The notes beneath the pieces were generated by a model that saw nothing but the letters and a program-made list of their open reading frames with translations, was not told the DNA's origin and made no database searches. The translations under genes and the position numbers were made by a program. DNA of 9,535 nt, taken from the NCBI GenBank assembly GCA_020048295.1, contig JAIFMT010000220.1, forward strand, positions 1-9,535, read 5' to 3'. The DNA comes from Rhodoferax sp. (GTDB lineage: Bacteria > Pseudomonadota > Gammaproteobacteria > Burkholderiales > Burkholderiaceae). Positions 1-7,250 of the stretch are shown piece after piece. The first letter of the stretch is position 1. Each line of letters opens with the position of its first letter.

Positions 1-296
1 GCCAGACCAACTACTCGGCCGCCAAAGCCGGCATGCACGGCTTTTCCATGGCGCTGGCGCAAGAGCTGGCCACCAAGGGCGTGACGGTCAACACCGTGAG
101 CCCCGGCTACATCGGTACCGACATGGTCAAGGCCATCCGTCAGGAAGTGCTCGACAAGATCATCGGCACGGTGCCGGTCAAGCGCCTGGGCGAACCGTCC
201 GAAATTGCCTCGATCATCTCGTGGCTGGCTTCCGACGAAGGTGGCTATGCGACGGGTGCCGAGTTTTCGGTCAACGGCGGCTTGCACATGGGTTGA
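1..296 (+). CDS. phaB: Acetoacetyl-CoA reductase, 3' part (SDR family)
   Basis: This is the C-terminal part of a short-chain dehydrogenase/reductase, open from the window edge (first full codon at base 3) to a TGA at 294-296; about 97 residues of the usual ~246 are present. The first residues read QTNYSAAKAG and contain the catalytic Y-x3-K pair. Next come VNTVSPGYIGTDMV, the loop after the active site, and the C-terminal ATGAEFSVNGGLHMG. These match, from memory, the PhaB of Cupriavidus necator, which reduces acetoacetyl-CoA with NADPH to (R)-3-hydroxybutyryl-CoA for polyhydroxybutyrate synthesis in the cytoplasm. FabG (3-oxoacyl-ACP reductase) is the closest alternative, but the GGLHMG end favours PhaB. 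The N-terminal cofactor motif, promoter and upstream partners (phaC or phaA would be expected) lie outside the window. It converges on the acyl carrier protein gene with only 12 bases between the two stops. Confidence 0.88.
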   Translation, partial: QTNYSAAKAGMHGFSMALAQELATKGVTVNTVSPGYIGTDMVKAIRQEVLDKIIGTVPVKRLGEPSEIASIISWLASDEGGYATGAEFSVNGGLHMG

Positions 297-308
297 TATG
301 AGGTGCTT

Positions 309-557
309 TCAAAGTCTGGCCGCCAGGTAGTAGGCAATGTCGTCGAGCGAAATCAGCCGCGCGTAGTCGGCTTCGGCAATCGTCACCTTGAAGCGCTCAT
401 GCAGTCGGATCAGAAAGTTCAGCCAGTCCATGGAGTCAAGATCCACTTGCTCGCGCAGCGGCTGTGCGTGGTTCAGCGCGGCGGGCTCCAGTTCGGGGGC
501 GATGCTGGCCAGAATCGCCAGGACGTCGGCTTTGAGTTGGGTCAGGTTGATTTTCAT
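309..557 (-). CDS. Acyl carrier protein (phosphopantetheine-binding)
   Basis: This 82-residue acidic, helical protein has the size and layout of a stand-alone acyl carrier protein. Ser42 in DLDSMDW matches the D-S-M/L attachment site for the 4'-phosphopantetheine arm, so a holo form carrying a thioester is expected. It is not the housekeeping AcpP: the site lacks the usual GADSLD sequence and the gene is not in a fab cluster. It is the last gene of the dehydrogenase operon, and its ATG overlaps the TGA of the E2 gene by four bases (ATGA). A modest AAGG ribosome site lies eight bases upstream. The same frame is open as far as 716, but that stretch runs antiparallel through the E2 catalytic region in another frame; the ATG at 557 fits both the ACP fold and the overlap. 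The partner enzyme and cargo are unknown. An acetyl or other short acyl group from E2 or from the neighbouring synthetase is an inference from context. Confidence 0.87.
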   Translation of the reverse strand: MKINLTQLKADVLAILASIAPELEPAALNHAQPLREQVDLDSMDWLNFLIRLHERFKVTIAEADYARLISLDDIAYYLAARL

Positions 558-1786
558 GAGCTTGCCTTGGTGTCGGCAGGAGTGGTCACTGGCTGGGCCA
601 GGGCTTCGGGGTGTTGCAGCAGAGCCGCAAGTTCGGTCAGAAACCGGGCACCGAGATGTCCGTCGGTGACGCGGTGGTCGGCCGCCAGTGTGGCCTGCAC
701 CAGCGGGCGCACGCACAAGCGCTCAGCCTCAACCCACGGACGCAGCGCCACCGTGCCAAACCCCACCAGGGCCACCTGCGGCGGATAGATCACGCCAAAC
801 ACGGTTTCGACACCCTGGTCACCGAGGTTGCTGACGGTGATGGTGGCATCGCTCATTTCGGAGCTGCGCAACGACCCGCTGCGCGCGCGCTGCACCAGAT
901 CAGCCAGTTCGCGCATCAACTGCGCGGGCGACTTATCGGCCACATCGTGCAAGGCCGGGGCCACCAGTCCGCCGCCGCGCAAGGCAATGGCCACGCCGGC
1001 ATGCACGGCGACTGAGGACACAAAGGCATCACCTTGGTAAAACCCGTTGAGTTGCGGCACCCGGCGCAGCGCCAGTGCAACCGCCTTGAGCTGCAGCACG
1101 GCGGGTAGCAGGCGGGCGGTAATCGGCAGCTGGGCGTTGTGCCGTTGCAGCCAGTCCAGCGCGCTGGCCATGGAAATGGTCTGGCTCAGGTAGTAGTGTG
1201 GAATCTCGCGCTTGGAGCGTGCCATGGCCGCACCAATGGCTTGGCGCATGGCAGCTTGCCGGTCAGGCGCCGCAGCTGGAGCGGGCGTCGGCGCGGGTGG
1301 CGCTGCTGCTACGCCACTTTGCAGCGCCAGCGCGTCAATGTCGGCCAGCGTGACCGCGCCTTGTGCACCCGTGCCGCGCAGCGATTCGACATCAATGCCC
1401 AGCGCTTTGGCGCGCTGCCGCGCGGCGGGCGATATGGCGTGTCGGGAGGTGGCTGGGATGGCTGCGCGCGCAGACCCGGCTGCCTGTGCAGTTGACGGGC
1501 TGGCTGGCGCTGCCACCGGCTGCGGCTCGGCCTCAACGGCGGCCGCTTCGCCGGGTTCACGCAGGGTGGCCAGCAGCGTGCCAACCGGCACCTTGATGCC
1601 CGGCTGCACCAGCAGTTCGGCCACCACCCCGTCGTTCCAGATTTCAACATCCACTGCTGCCTTGGAGGTGTCCACCACCGCCACCACCTGGCCACGGTGC
1701 ACCGTGTCGCCGGGCTTGACGTGCCACTGCAGCAGCGTGCCGTCGTCCATTTCCGCCCCCAGTGAGGGCAGTCTGAATTCAATCAT
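554..1786 (-). CDS. Dihydrolipoamide acyltransferase (E2) of a 2-oxo acid dehydrogenase complex
   Basis: This 410-residue E2 component moves the acyl group from E1 through a swinging lipoyl arm to CoA. Residues 1-77 form one lipoyl domain, with the lipoylated lysine at position 42 in DTSKAAVD. An Ala/Pro/Glu-rich linker follows, then a peripheral subunit-binding domain at about 117-152 ([15 protein letters not shown], then [13 protein letters not shown]). A second Ala/Pro linker leads to the catalytic domain from about 178 to 395. The acyltransferase motif D-H-R-x-x-D-G is intact as DHRVTDG (His371, Asp375). Having one lipoyl domain, it is closer to the acetoin or Gram-positive-type pyruvate complexes than to the multi-lipoyl AceF of proteobacteria. 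The substrate (pyruvate, acetoin or a branched-chain acid) cannot be fixed from sequence. It overlaps E1 beta and the ACP gene by ATGA at both ends and has a GGGAG ribosome site seven bases before its start. No E3 gene is nearby, so the housekeeping enzyme probably serves it. Confidence 0.93.
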   Translation of the reverse strand: MIEFRLPSLGAEMDDGTLLQWHVKPGDTVHRGQVVAVVDTSKAAVDVEIWNDGVVAELLVQPGIKVPVGTLLATLREPGEAAAVEAEPQPVAAPASPSTAQAAGSARAAIPATSRHAISPAARQRAKALGIDVESLRGTGAQGAVTLADIDALALQSGVAAAPPAPTPAPAAAPDRQAAMRQAIGAAMARSKREIPHYYLSQTISMASALDWLQRHNAQLPITARLLPAVLQLKAVALALRRVPQLNGFYQGDAFVSSVAVHAGVAIALRGGGLVAPALHDVADKSPAQLMRELADLVQRARSGSLRSSEMSDATITVSNLGDQGVETVFGVIYPPQVALVGFGTVALRPWVEAERLCVRPLVQATLAADHRVTDGHLGARFLTELAALLQHPEALAQPVTTPADTKASS

Positions 1787-2775
1787 GCGGCAGCTCCCAG
1801 CATGGTGCGCACTGCCTGGACGATTTTTGGCACTTGCGGCAAAGCGGCTTCTTCCATGTGGCGCGCGTAGGGTATGGGCACTTCTTCGCTACAGACGCGT
1901 GCCAGTGGTGCGTCAAGTTCAAAAAAAGCCTGCTCGGCAATTCGCGCCATCACCTCGGCGGCCAGACTGCCCGAGCGCCACGCCTCATCCACCACCACTG
2001 CGCGGCGGCATTTGCGCACCGAGCGCATCACGGTGGCATCGTCGAGCGGACGCAGCACCCGCAAGTCGATCACTTCGGCCGAGATGCCCAGCGTTGCCAG
2101 TTCCTGCGCTGCGCGCAGCGTTTTGTGCAGCGAGCCGCCGTGGGTGATGAGGCTGACATCGCTGCCCTCGCGGCGCACCCGGGCGCTATGGATGTCTGCT
2201 GCTTGCGCCGGCGCGTCGGGCAGTTCGCCTTCCATGTTGTAGAGCTGCGCGTGCTCGAAGATCAGCACCGGATCAGGGTCCGCCAGCGCCGGTGCCAGCA
2301 TGCTGCGCGCATCTTCTATCGTGGCCGGGGCCAGCACCCGCAAGCCCGGCACGCTGGCGTACCAGTTCTCAAAGCTGTTGGAGTGCTGTGCGGCCACCTG
2401 CCGACCGGCACCGGTGGACATGCGGATCACCAGCGGGGTAGAAAACTGCCCACCCGACATGTGCCGCAGCATGGCCGCACTGTTGACAATCTGGTCCAGT
2501 GCGAGCAGGCTGAAATTGACCGTCATCACTTCAACAATCGGCCGCATGCCCCCCAGCGCCGCACCCACACCGATGCCGACAAAGCCCAACTCGGACAGCG
2601 GTGTATCGCGCACGCGATCCGGCCCGAATTCATCGAGCAAGCCTTTGGATACGGCGTACGCGCCACCATAGCGGCCCACATCTTCACCCATCAGGAACAC
2701 GCGCGGGTCGCTGGCCAGTGCCTCACGCAGTGCCTCGCGCAAGGCTTCACGGTAGGTGGTTTGGCGGGCCATCAT
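1783..2775 (-). CDS. 2-oxo acid dehydrogenase E1 component, beta subunit (pyruvate/acetoin type)
   Basis: This 330-residue transketolase-type subunit pairs with the E1 alpha subunit encoded just upstream. Together they bind thiamine diphosphate, decarboxylate the substrate and reductively acylate the E2 lipoyl group. Family signatures include [15 protein letters not shown] near residues 27-40, [15 protein letters not shown] at 57-71 (Glu62 at the position of the cofactor-activating glutamate), the [15 protein letters not shown] segment from His131, and [10 protein letters not shown] in the C-terminal transketolase domain. The length is normal for the family. Two consecutive ATGs open the frame. 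The first (2773-2775) makes the ATGA overlap with E1 alpha; the second (2770-2772) would give 329 residues. GGGGAG lies about four bases upstream of the first. The N-terminus carries three near-repeats of Arg-Glu-Ala-Leu, encoded by similar 12-base units at about 2717-2752. PdhB and AcoB are both possible names, so no symbol is given. Confidence 0.93.
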   Translation of the reverse strand: MMARQTTYREALREALREALASDPRVFLMGEDVGRYGGAYAVSKGLLDEFGPDRVRDTPLSELGFVGIGVGAALGGMRPIVEVMTVNFSLLALDQIVNSAAMLRHMSGGQFSTPLVIRMSTGAGRQVAAQHSNSFENWYASVPGLRVLAPATIEDARSMLAPALADPDPVLIFEHAQLYNMEGELPDAPAQAADIHSARVRREGSDVSLITHGGSLHKTLRAAQELATLGISAEVIDLRVLRPLDDATVMRSVRKCRRAVVVDEAWRSGSLAAEVMARIAEQAFFELDAPLARVCSEEVPIPYARHMEEAALPQVPKIVQAVRTMLGAAA

Positions 2776-3797
2776 GTTTCTCCCCGGGCGGTGTCTGGTG
2801 GCGTGGTGACATCACGCAACAGCTCTTCAATCGGCTCCCAGGTGCCGGCTTCGGCAAAGCGCACGGCGGCATCCACCTCAGCTTGTGCGGCGGCGTCAAG
2901 CGCCAGAAACTCGGCTTCGGTGAGCAGGCCTTGTGCCTTCAGGCGGTCGGTGTAGGTGTGGATCGGGCCGCGTGACTTCCAGGCCTCGACTTCGTTTTTG
3001 TCGCGGTACAGGTCGGGGTCAAACATCGAGTGCGCGCGAAACCGGTAGGTCTGCAGTTCGACAAATACCGGGCAGATGTCGCGGCGCACCTGCGCGATGG
3101 CTGCGCACACCGTGTCATGCACGGCCACCACGTCCATGCCATCCACGCAGAAGGTGTCCACCCCATAGGAGCCGGCTTTCAGGCACAGGTTGGGTTGTGC
3201 TTCAGAGCGGCTCAGCGCAGTGCCCATGGCATAGCGGTTGTTTTCGCAACAAAACAGCACTGGCAATTGCCACAGCGCAGCCAGATTCATGGTCTCGTGA
3301 AACGCCCCTTCGGCCATGGCTCCTTCGCCAAAAAAGCAGGCGGTGATGGCCGGGCGGCCGGCCATTTTGTCGGCCAGCGCCAGCCCGGCGGCCAGCGGCA
3401 GGCCGCCACCCACAATGGCCTGACCACCAAAGAACCGGGTTGCATGGTCAAACAAGTGCATCGAGCCACCGCGCCCACGCGAGCAGCCCTGCACCTTGCC
3501 GTACATCTCGGCCATGATGGACTGCATCGAGATGCCGCGCAGCAAGGCGTGGCCGTGCTCGCGGTAGGTGGCCACCACGTTGTCTTGCGCTTGCAGCGTG
3601 CGCACGCTGCCGGCGGCCACAGCCTCCTCACCAATGTAGAGGTGCAAAAAGCCACGGATCTTTTGCGCCCCATAGAGTTCGGCCGATTTTTCCTCCATGC
3701 GCCGGATGCGCAGCATGTCAGTCAGCACGGCCAGTGCAAAGGGTTTGTCCCACGGCACCGGGCCGCTGGGCGGTGGTGCAATCGTGAAGGTGTTCAT
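2772..3797 (-). CDS. 2-oxo acid dehydrogenase E1 component, alpha subunit (pyruvate/acetoin type)
   Basis: This 341-residue thiamine-diphosphate subunit belongs to a heterotetrameric E1 complex. The cofactor motif begins at [12 protein letters not shown] (Gly157-Glu158-Gly159) and ends at CENN (residues 184-187), giving the usual GDG-x(25-30)-NN layout. [14 protein letters not shown] (about 252-265) is the conserved active-site loop; in mitochondrial enzymes its serine is a phosphorylation site. GGSMHLFD and [15 protein letters not shown] are also typical. Proteobacteria normally use the homodimeric AceE for housekeeping pyruvate oxidation, so this split E1 is probably a second, conditionally used complex. 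Pyruvate is the likely substrate, and acetoin (AcoA-like) is the main alternative. The start at 3797 is supported by GGAGG seven bases upstream and by the ATGA overlap with the synthetase gene. The stop overlaps the E1 beta start in the same way. Confidence 0.93.
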   Translation of the reverse strand: MNTFTIAPPPSGPVPWDKPFALAVLTDMLRIRRMEEKSAELYGAQKIRGFLHLYIGEEAVAAGSVRTLQAQDNVVATYREHGHALLRGISMQSIMAEMYGKVQGCSRGRGGSMHLFDHATRFFGGQAIVGGGLPLAAGLALADKMAGRPAITACFFGEGAMAEGAFHETMNLAALWQLPVLFCCENNRYAMGTALSRSEAQPNLCLKAGSYGVDTFCVDGMDVVAVHDTVCAAIAQVRRDICPVFVELQTYRFRAHSMFDPDLYRDKNEVEAWKSRGPIHTYTDRLKAQGLLTEAEFLALDAAAQAEVDAAVRFAEAGTWEPIEELLRDVTTPPDTARGET

Positions 3798-5572
3798 GTG
3801 CTGCCCTCCAGAGTGGATGTGTCGCCTTCGGGCAGCCCGAGTTCGCGCGCCTTGAGCAGCCGGCGCATGATCTTGCCGCTGCGGGTGCGCGGCAGCAGCG
3901 GCAAGAAGGCGATGTCTTTGGGGGCCACCGCTGCGCCCAGGCGCTTGCGCGCCAGCGCCATGATGTCCAGCCGCAGGGGCTCGCCAGCGGTAAAACCGTC
4001 TTTGAGCGACACAAACGCCTTCACCATTTCGCCCACCACCGGGTCAGGTTTGCCAATGACGCCGGCTTCGGCCACGGCGGGGTGCTCCATCAGCACGCTC
4101 TCCACCTCGAACGGCCCGATCAGATGTCCTGCCGACTTGATCACATCATCGGCGCGGCCGACAAACCAGAAATAGCCATCGGCATCCTGGCGCGCCAGAT
4201 CACCGGTGAGGTACAGGTCGCCGGCAAAACATTGCTCGTAGCGCGCCTCGTTGTTGAGGTAAGTGCGAAACATCGACGGCCAGCCACGGCGCAGCGCCAG
4301 CTCACCTTCCTCATCGGGCTGATGGATCACTCGCACGCGCGGCGCTTCACCTTCGGTTTCCAGATGCTCGACGATGCAGGCCTCAATGCCTGGCAACGGC
4401 CGACCCATTGAGCCGGGCTTGATGTCAAAGGCGGGCGTGTTGGCAATCATGATGCCGCCGGTCTCGGTTTGCCACCAGTTGTCGTGGATCGGCAGGCCCA
4501 GCACCTCCTTGCCCCACCACACTGCCTCGGGGTTCAGCGGCTCGCCCACGCTGGCAATCAAGCGCAGCGCCGGGTAATGCTGGGCTTGCGCCAGTTCGGC
4601 ACCGGCCTTCATCAGCATGCGAATGGCGGTGGGCGCGGTGTACCAGACCGAGATGTGCTCTTGGGCGAGCAGGCGATACCAGCGCTCGGCATCAAACTCT
4701 TCGCGGTCGATCAGCGAGGTCACACCCTGCGTCAGCGGCGCGATGATGCCGTACGAGGTGCCGGTGACCCAGCCCGGATCGGCGGTACACCAGTAGCGGT
4801 CATCCGGGTGCAAATCGAGCGCATAGTGGCCGGTGCAATAGTGCGTGGCAACAGCACCATGCACGTGCAGCGCGCCCTTGGGCGTGCCGGTGGTGCCGCT
4901 GGTGAAGTGCAGCAGGGCCGGGTCTTCGGCCTGGGTTTCGGGTGCCTTCAGCTGGCAGCTGGCCCGCGCCAGCAGGGTCTGCAGGTCGATCGTGCCCGGC
5001 TCATGGGTGATGCCACCACTCTCGGCCACCAGCAGGATGTGCTGCAGTGACGGCAACTGTGCCCGTATCTGCTGCACCTTGCGCCGGTACAGGGTATCGG
5101 TGGTGACCAGCACCTGCCCGCCACCGAGCTTGATGCGCGTGGCAATCGGCTCCGGTCCAAAGGCCTGAAACAGCGGGGACACCACGGTGCCGTTTTTCAG
5201 TGCACCGAGAACAGCCACGTACAGCTCCGGAATGCGCCCGGCCAGCACAAACATCCGGTCGCCTTTGCCAATGCCCAAGCCCTGCAACACGTTGGCAAAG
5301 CGGTTGGTCAGCCGCGCCAGATCGCCATAGCTCAGGTCGATGGGGGGCAGGCTGCGCGACACAAAGCGCAGGGCAATGTGGTCTTTCAATCCATTGACCG
5401 CATGGCGGTCAACGGCTTCAAAGCCGATGTTGAGACCGCCACCGGGCAGCCCTTTGAGTTGTTGCCGGGCCTGCGTCCAGCAAAAGCCGCTGCGCTCGGC
5501 AGCGTAATCGGTCCAGTTGGGAGTGACGCGCCAGTCGGCGGCCGTCTTGCGGATGAGGAGCGGACGGTCCAT
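3794..5572 (-). CDS. acsA: Acetyl-CoA synthetase-like AMP-forming acyl-CoA ligase (AcsA type)
   Basis: This 592-residue enzyme of the ANL superfamily activates a carboxylate with ATP to an acyl-adenylate and then to an acyl-CoA. The phosphate loop is [10 protein letters not shown] (224-233). The adenine and acyl pocket region reads [10 protein letters not shown] (364-373), with the double Trp that restricts Acs-type enzymes to short acids such as acetate. [21 protein letters not shown] (456-476) spans the ribose-binding Asp458 and the hinge. SGKIMRR holds the catalytic, acetylation-prone Lys567. The C-terminus [12 protein letters not shown] and the total length resemble Bacillus AcsA (about 572 residues) more than the ~650-residue Acs. 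Acetate is the most likely substrate; propionate or another short acid is possible. It is the first gene of the five-gene operon, 186 bases after the rmlC stop. Its own Shine-Dalgarno candidate, AGGTG, sits only four bases before the ATG and overlaps the stop of a possible leader ORF, so coupled translation is conceivable. Confidence 0.9.
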   Translation of the reverse strand: MDRPLLIRKTAADWRVTPNWTDYAAERSGFCWTQARQQLKGLPGGGLNIGFEAVDRHAVNGLKDHIALRFVSRSLPPIDLSYGDLARLTNRFANVLQGLGIGKGDRMFVLAGRIPELYVAVLGALKNGTVVSPLFQAFGPEPIATRIKLGGGQVLVTTDTLYRRKVQQIRAQLPSLQHILLVAESGGITHEPGTIDLQTLLARASCQLKAPETQAEDPALLHFTSGTTGTPKGALHVHGAVATHYCTGHYALDLHPDDRYWCTADPGWVTGTSYGIIAPLTQGVTSLIDREEFDAERWYRLLAQEHISVWYTAPTAIRMLMKAGAELAQAQHYPALRLIASVGEPLNPEAVWWGKEVLGLPIHDNWWQTETGGIMIANTPAFDIKPGSMGRPLPGIEACIVEHLETEGEAPRVRVIHQPDEEGELALRRGWPSMFRTYLNNEARYEQCFAGDLYLTGDLARQDADGYFWFVGRADDVIKSAGHLIGPFEVESVLMEHPAVAEAGVIGKPDPVVGEMVKAFVSLKDGFTAGEPLRLDIMALARKRLGAAVAPKDIAFLPLLPRTRSGKIMRRLLKARELGLPEGDTSTLEGST

Positions 5573-5579
5573 GGGACAC

Positions 5580-5651
5580 CTACGCGCCGCATGCCGCCGT
5601 GGTGTGCTGTAACTTGTTGTGTCTGTTTTTTTGTGGCGAATCGGTCTTCAT
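5580..5651 (-). CDS. Possible 23-codon leader ORF upstream of the acyl-CoA synthetase
   Basis: A short frame opens with ATG at 5651-5649, with AGGAG at 5661-5657 five bases upstream; this ribosome site is better than that of acsA. It reads [23 protein letters not shown] and ends at TAG (5582-5580), seven bases before the acsA ATG and in a different frame. The TAG overlaps the AGGTG that would serve acsA, so a ribosome ending here could restart on acsA. The peptide is hydrophilic, with no signal peptide or membrane segment. There is no run of one amino acid as in classical attenuators, although Lys, His, Asn and Thr are frequent. I recognise no family. It may be a translated leader controlling acsA or a chance ORF with a good ribosome site. 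Confidence 0.33.
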   Translation of the reverse strand: MKTDSPQKNRHNKLQHTTAACGA

Positions 5652-5724
5652 GGCAACTCCTGGTCATCCGTCTGCGCAACGATGCGACGAAATACCAAGC
5701 GTAGTGGCGACCGAGGAGTTCACC

Positions 5725-5748
5725 TTGCGAATACGCAACTTGCGTTGC
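5725..5748. repeat. Overlapping inverted repeats TTGCG/CGCAA, candidate operator
   Basis: On the plus strand TTGCG (5725-5729) is followed by four bases and then CGCAA (5734-5738), a perfect 5-base inverted repeat. The right half is reused in a second inverted repeat, GCAAC (5735-5739), TTGC, GTTGC (5744-5748), and a third TTGCG stands at 5740-5744. Three alternating half-sites thus lie within 24 bases, starting about 75 bases upstream of the possible leader ORF and about 150 bases upstream of acsA. Read as minus-strand RNA, the two repeats form mutually exclusive hairpins, one with a GCAA tetraloop. A regulator binding site is the favoured reading; the family of any regulator is unknown. Confidence 0.35.
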
Positions 5749-5758
5749 TGTTTGGACC

Positions 5759-6310
5759 TCAGGCAAACACTTCGGCCTGCTCCAGTCTGGCGGCGGCCTG
5801 GTCTTTGGCGGCCAGCAAGGGCGGGTCGCCCAGCGGCCACTGGATGGCTACCGTGGGGTCGCTCCACAGCAGGCTGCGCTCGAATTCAGGAAACCAGTAG
5901 TCGGTAGTTTTGTACAGAAACTCGGCCGATTCGCTCAAGACCACAAAGCCATGCGCAAAGCCCGGTGGCACCCACAGCTGACGTTTGTTGTGTTCGGACA
6001 GCACCACGCCCTCCCACTTGCCAAAGGTGGGCGAACTGCGGCGCAGGTCAACCGCCACGTCAAACACCTCGCCCTGCGTCACACGCACCAGCTTGCCCTG
6101 CGGATGTTGAATCTGGTAGTGCAGGCCGCGCAGCACGCCTTTGGCAGATTTGCTGTGGTTGTCTTGCACAAAGGTCACGTCCAGCCCGGTGCATTGGGCA
6201 AAGTCTTGCGCGTTGAAGCTCTCAAAGAAAAAACCGCGCGCATCGCCAAACACCTTGGGTGTCAGGATCAGCACTTCGGGCAGCGAGGTGCGGGTAACGG
6301 TATATGGCAT
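5759..6310 (-). CDS. rmlC: dTDP-4-dehydrorhamnose 3,5-epimerase
   Basis: This 183-residue cupin-fold enzyme inverts C3 and C5 of dTDP-4-keto-6-deoxyglucose, the third step of dTDP-L-rhamnose synthesis in the cytoplasm. The order of signatures is that of RmlC: VFGDARGFFFESFN (20-33), FVQDNHSKSAKGVLRGLHYQ (47-66) with catalytic His64, the GEVFDVAVDLRRSSPTFGKW core, VPPGFAHGF (115-122) and the EFLYKTTDYW tyrosine region (130-139). ALQWPL-like AIQWPL and a short C-terminal tail complete it at the normal family length. GGAGG (6322-6318) lies seven bases before the ATG and falls inside a repeat element. It is the last gene of the rml operon, 50 bases after rmlA, with no clear terminator behind it. 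Confidence 0.96.
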   Translation of the reverse strand: MPYTVTRTSLPEVLILTPKVFGDARGFFFESFNAQDFAQCTGLDVTFVQDNHSKSAKGVLRGLHYQIQHPQGKLVRVTQGEVFDVAVDLRRSSPTFGKWEGVVLSEHNKRQLWVPPGFAHGFVVLSESAEFLYKTTDYWFPEFERSLLWSDPTVAIQWPLGDPPLLAAKDQAAARLEQAEVFA

Positions 6311-6311
6311 A

Positions 6312-6360
6312 AATTGGCCTCCAGCCCTTATGGGGTAAGCGTAGCTAGCTATAACAATGA
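6312..6360 (+). repeat. Short palindromic repeat between rmlA and rmlC (copy 1)
   Basis: The 50-base gap between the rmlA stop and rmlC start is almost entirely repeat-like. It has CCTCCAGCC, then CTTA-TGGGG-TAAG (a 4-base stem), then TAGCTAGCTA (6342-6351), a perfect 10-base palindrome. Its segment 6337-6352 matches 13 of 16 bases of a minus-strand segment within rmlD (7435-7420). From memory it resembles a dispersed repeat of Comamonadaceae genomes with the pattern GGCCTCCAGCGCTTAT, spacer, AAGCGCnAGnAGCTAT; this cannot be verified here. The CCTCC end supplies the ribosome binding site of rmlC. Confidence 0.5.
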
Positions 6361-7233
6361 TTATTTCAACAGGTGCAGCAAATACTGCCCGTAGCCGTTC
6401 TTGGCCAGTGGCGCGGCGAGTTTCTGAATTTGCGCAGCATCAATCCAGCGCTGGTTGAAGGCAATTTCTTCCGGGCAGGCCACTTGCAGGCCCTGGCGCT
6501 TTTGCAAGGTGGCGATAAAGCTGGCGGCCTCCAGCAGGCTGTCGTGGGTGCCGGTGTCAAGCCAGGCGTAGCCGCGGCCCATGATCTCGACGTTGAGCTG
6601 GTTCATCTCCAGGTAGCGCCGGTTGACATCGGTGATCTCGAGTTCGCCACGGTGTGAAGGTTTGATGCTGGCGGCAATGTCGCACACCTGGTTGTCGTAA
6701 AAATACAGGCCAGTCACGGCGTAGTTGCTCTGCGGGGCCTTGGGTTTTTCTTCGATGCTGATTGCGTGCATCTGCGCATCAAACGCCACCACGCCATAGC
6801 GCTCGGGGTCGCTGACGCGGTAGGCAAACACGCTGGCCCCGTGGCTGCTGGCATCGGCGTGGGCGAGTTGCTTGACCAGGTCGTGGCCGTAAAAAATGTT
6901 GTCGCCGAGCACCAGCGCACTGGGCTGGCTGCTCACAAAGTCGCGGCCAATGATGAAGGCTTGCGCCAGGCCGTCGGGCGAGGCTTGCACCGCGTAGCGG
7001 ATCGACATGCCCCACTGGCTGCCGTCGCCCAGCAGATCGGCAAAACGCGGCGTGTCTTGCGGCGTCGAGATCACCAGCACTTCGCGGATGCCTGCCAGCA
7101 TCAGCGTGCTCAAGGGGTAGTAGATCATCGGCTTGTCGTAAATCGGCATCAGCTGCTTGCTCACCGCCTGCGTCACCGGATAGAGCCGGGTGCCGGAGCC
7201 GCCGGCGAGGATGATGCCTTTGCGTTGTGTCAT
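6361..7233 (-). CDS. rmlA: Glucose-1-phosphate thymidylyltransferase
   Basis: This 290-residue nucleotidyltransferase joins dTTP and glucose-1-phosphate to give dTDP-glucose, the first step of the rhamnose pathway. The nucleotide-binding signature [11 protein letters not shown] (11-21) is at the N-terminus, followed by [31 protein letters not shown] (109-119) carries the first metal-binding Asp111. [20 protein letters not shown] (161-180) and [16 protein letters not shown] (221-236) with Asp226 complete the active site. The length and C-terminal helical region ([12 protein letters not shown]) are normal for RmlA. The start at 7233 is supported by AAGGGAG at 7247-7241, seven bases upstream and just after the rmlD stop (17-base gap), so the two genes are very likely co-transcribed. 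Activity is usually feedback-inhibited by dTDP-rhamnose (family knowledge). Confidence 0.96.
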   Translation of the reverse strand: MTQRKGIILAGGSGTRLYPVTQAVSKQLMPIYDKPMIYYPLSTLMLAGIREVLVISTPQDTPRFADLLGDGSQWGMSIRYAVQASPDGLAQAFIIGRDFVSSQPSALVLGDNIFYGHDLVKQLAHADASSHGASVFAYRVSDPERYGVVAFDAQMHAISIEEKPKAPQSNYAVTGLYFYDNQVCDIAASIKPSHRGELEITDVNRRYLEMNQLNVEIMGRGYAWLDTGTHDSLLEAASFIATLQKRQGLQVACPEEIAFNQRWIDAAQIQKLAAPLAKNGYGQYLLHLLK

Positions 7234-7250
7234 GGTGTCACTCCCTTTGT

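Larger units (their letters stand above)
5573..5758 (-). promoter_or_regulatory. Upstream region of the acsA-E1-E2-ACP operon
   Basis: This 186-base gap between the rmlC stop and the acsA start must hold the operon promoter unless transcription reads through from rmlC. I see no confident sigma-70 -35/-10 pair and no sigma-54 GG-N10-GC box. The gap contains the TTGCG/CGCAA repeat cluster next to rmlC and the possible leader ORF next to acsA. No rho-independent terminator (GC-rich stem followed by a T-run) follows rmlC on the minus strand, so read-through from the rml operon cannot be excluded. Confidence 0.4.

Noticed and set aside
9..296. phaB fragment as a pseudogene
   Set aside because: It is cut only by the window edge; the visible reading frame is intact with the catalytic Y-x3-K pair.
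558..716. N-terminal extension of the acyl carrier protein to an ATG at 716
   Set aside because: The extra 53 residues would lie entirely within the E2 catalytic domain in another frame, are Arg/Pro/Gly-rich and are unlike any ACP. The ATG at 557 with the ATGA overlap gives a normal ACP.
1212..2147. Long plus-strand open frame of 311 codons opposite E2 and E1 beta
   Set aside because: It is antisense to two genes with intact domain motifs. Its translation is Ala/Ser/Arg-rich without recognisable domains, as expected from GC-rich third positions.
2717..2757. Near-tandem 12-base units at the start of E1 beta as a microsatellite
   Set aside because: They encode Arg-Glu-Ala-Leu helix repeats in a region where E1 beta proteins normally have a similar helix, so they are explained by protein sequence.
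1834..2955. Plus-strand open frame of 373 codons opposite E1 beta and E1 alpha
   Set aside because: The His/Arg/Gln-rich translation matches no family, and the opposite strand carries well-conserved E1 sequences.
3030..4175. Plus-strand open frame of 381 codons opposite E1 alpha and acsA
   Set aside because: It crosses two real genes on the other strand and shows no domain or ribosome site of its own.
5626..5632. Run of seven A (minus strand) in the leader ORF as a programmed or sequencing frameshift that joins the leader to acsA
   Set aside because: The run forms an A-AAA-AAC heptamer for -1 slippage, but -1 leads to a frame that is not acsA. Joining to acsA needs +1, and the acsA N-terminus is already family-like from its own ATG.
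5725..5748. Hairpins after rmlC as a rho-independent terminator
   Set aside because: The stems are only five base pairs and no T-run follows on the minus strand.
5386..5766. Minus-strand 126-codon frame crossing the acsA start and upstream gap
   Set aside because: Most of it overlaps acsA in a different frame, and its translation has no family features.
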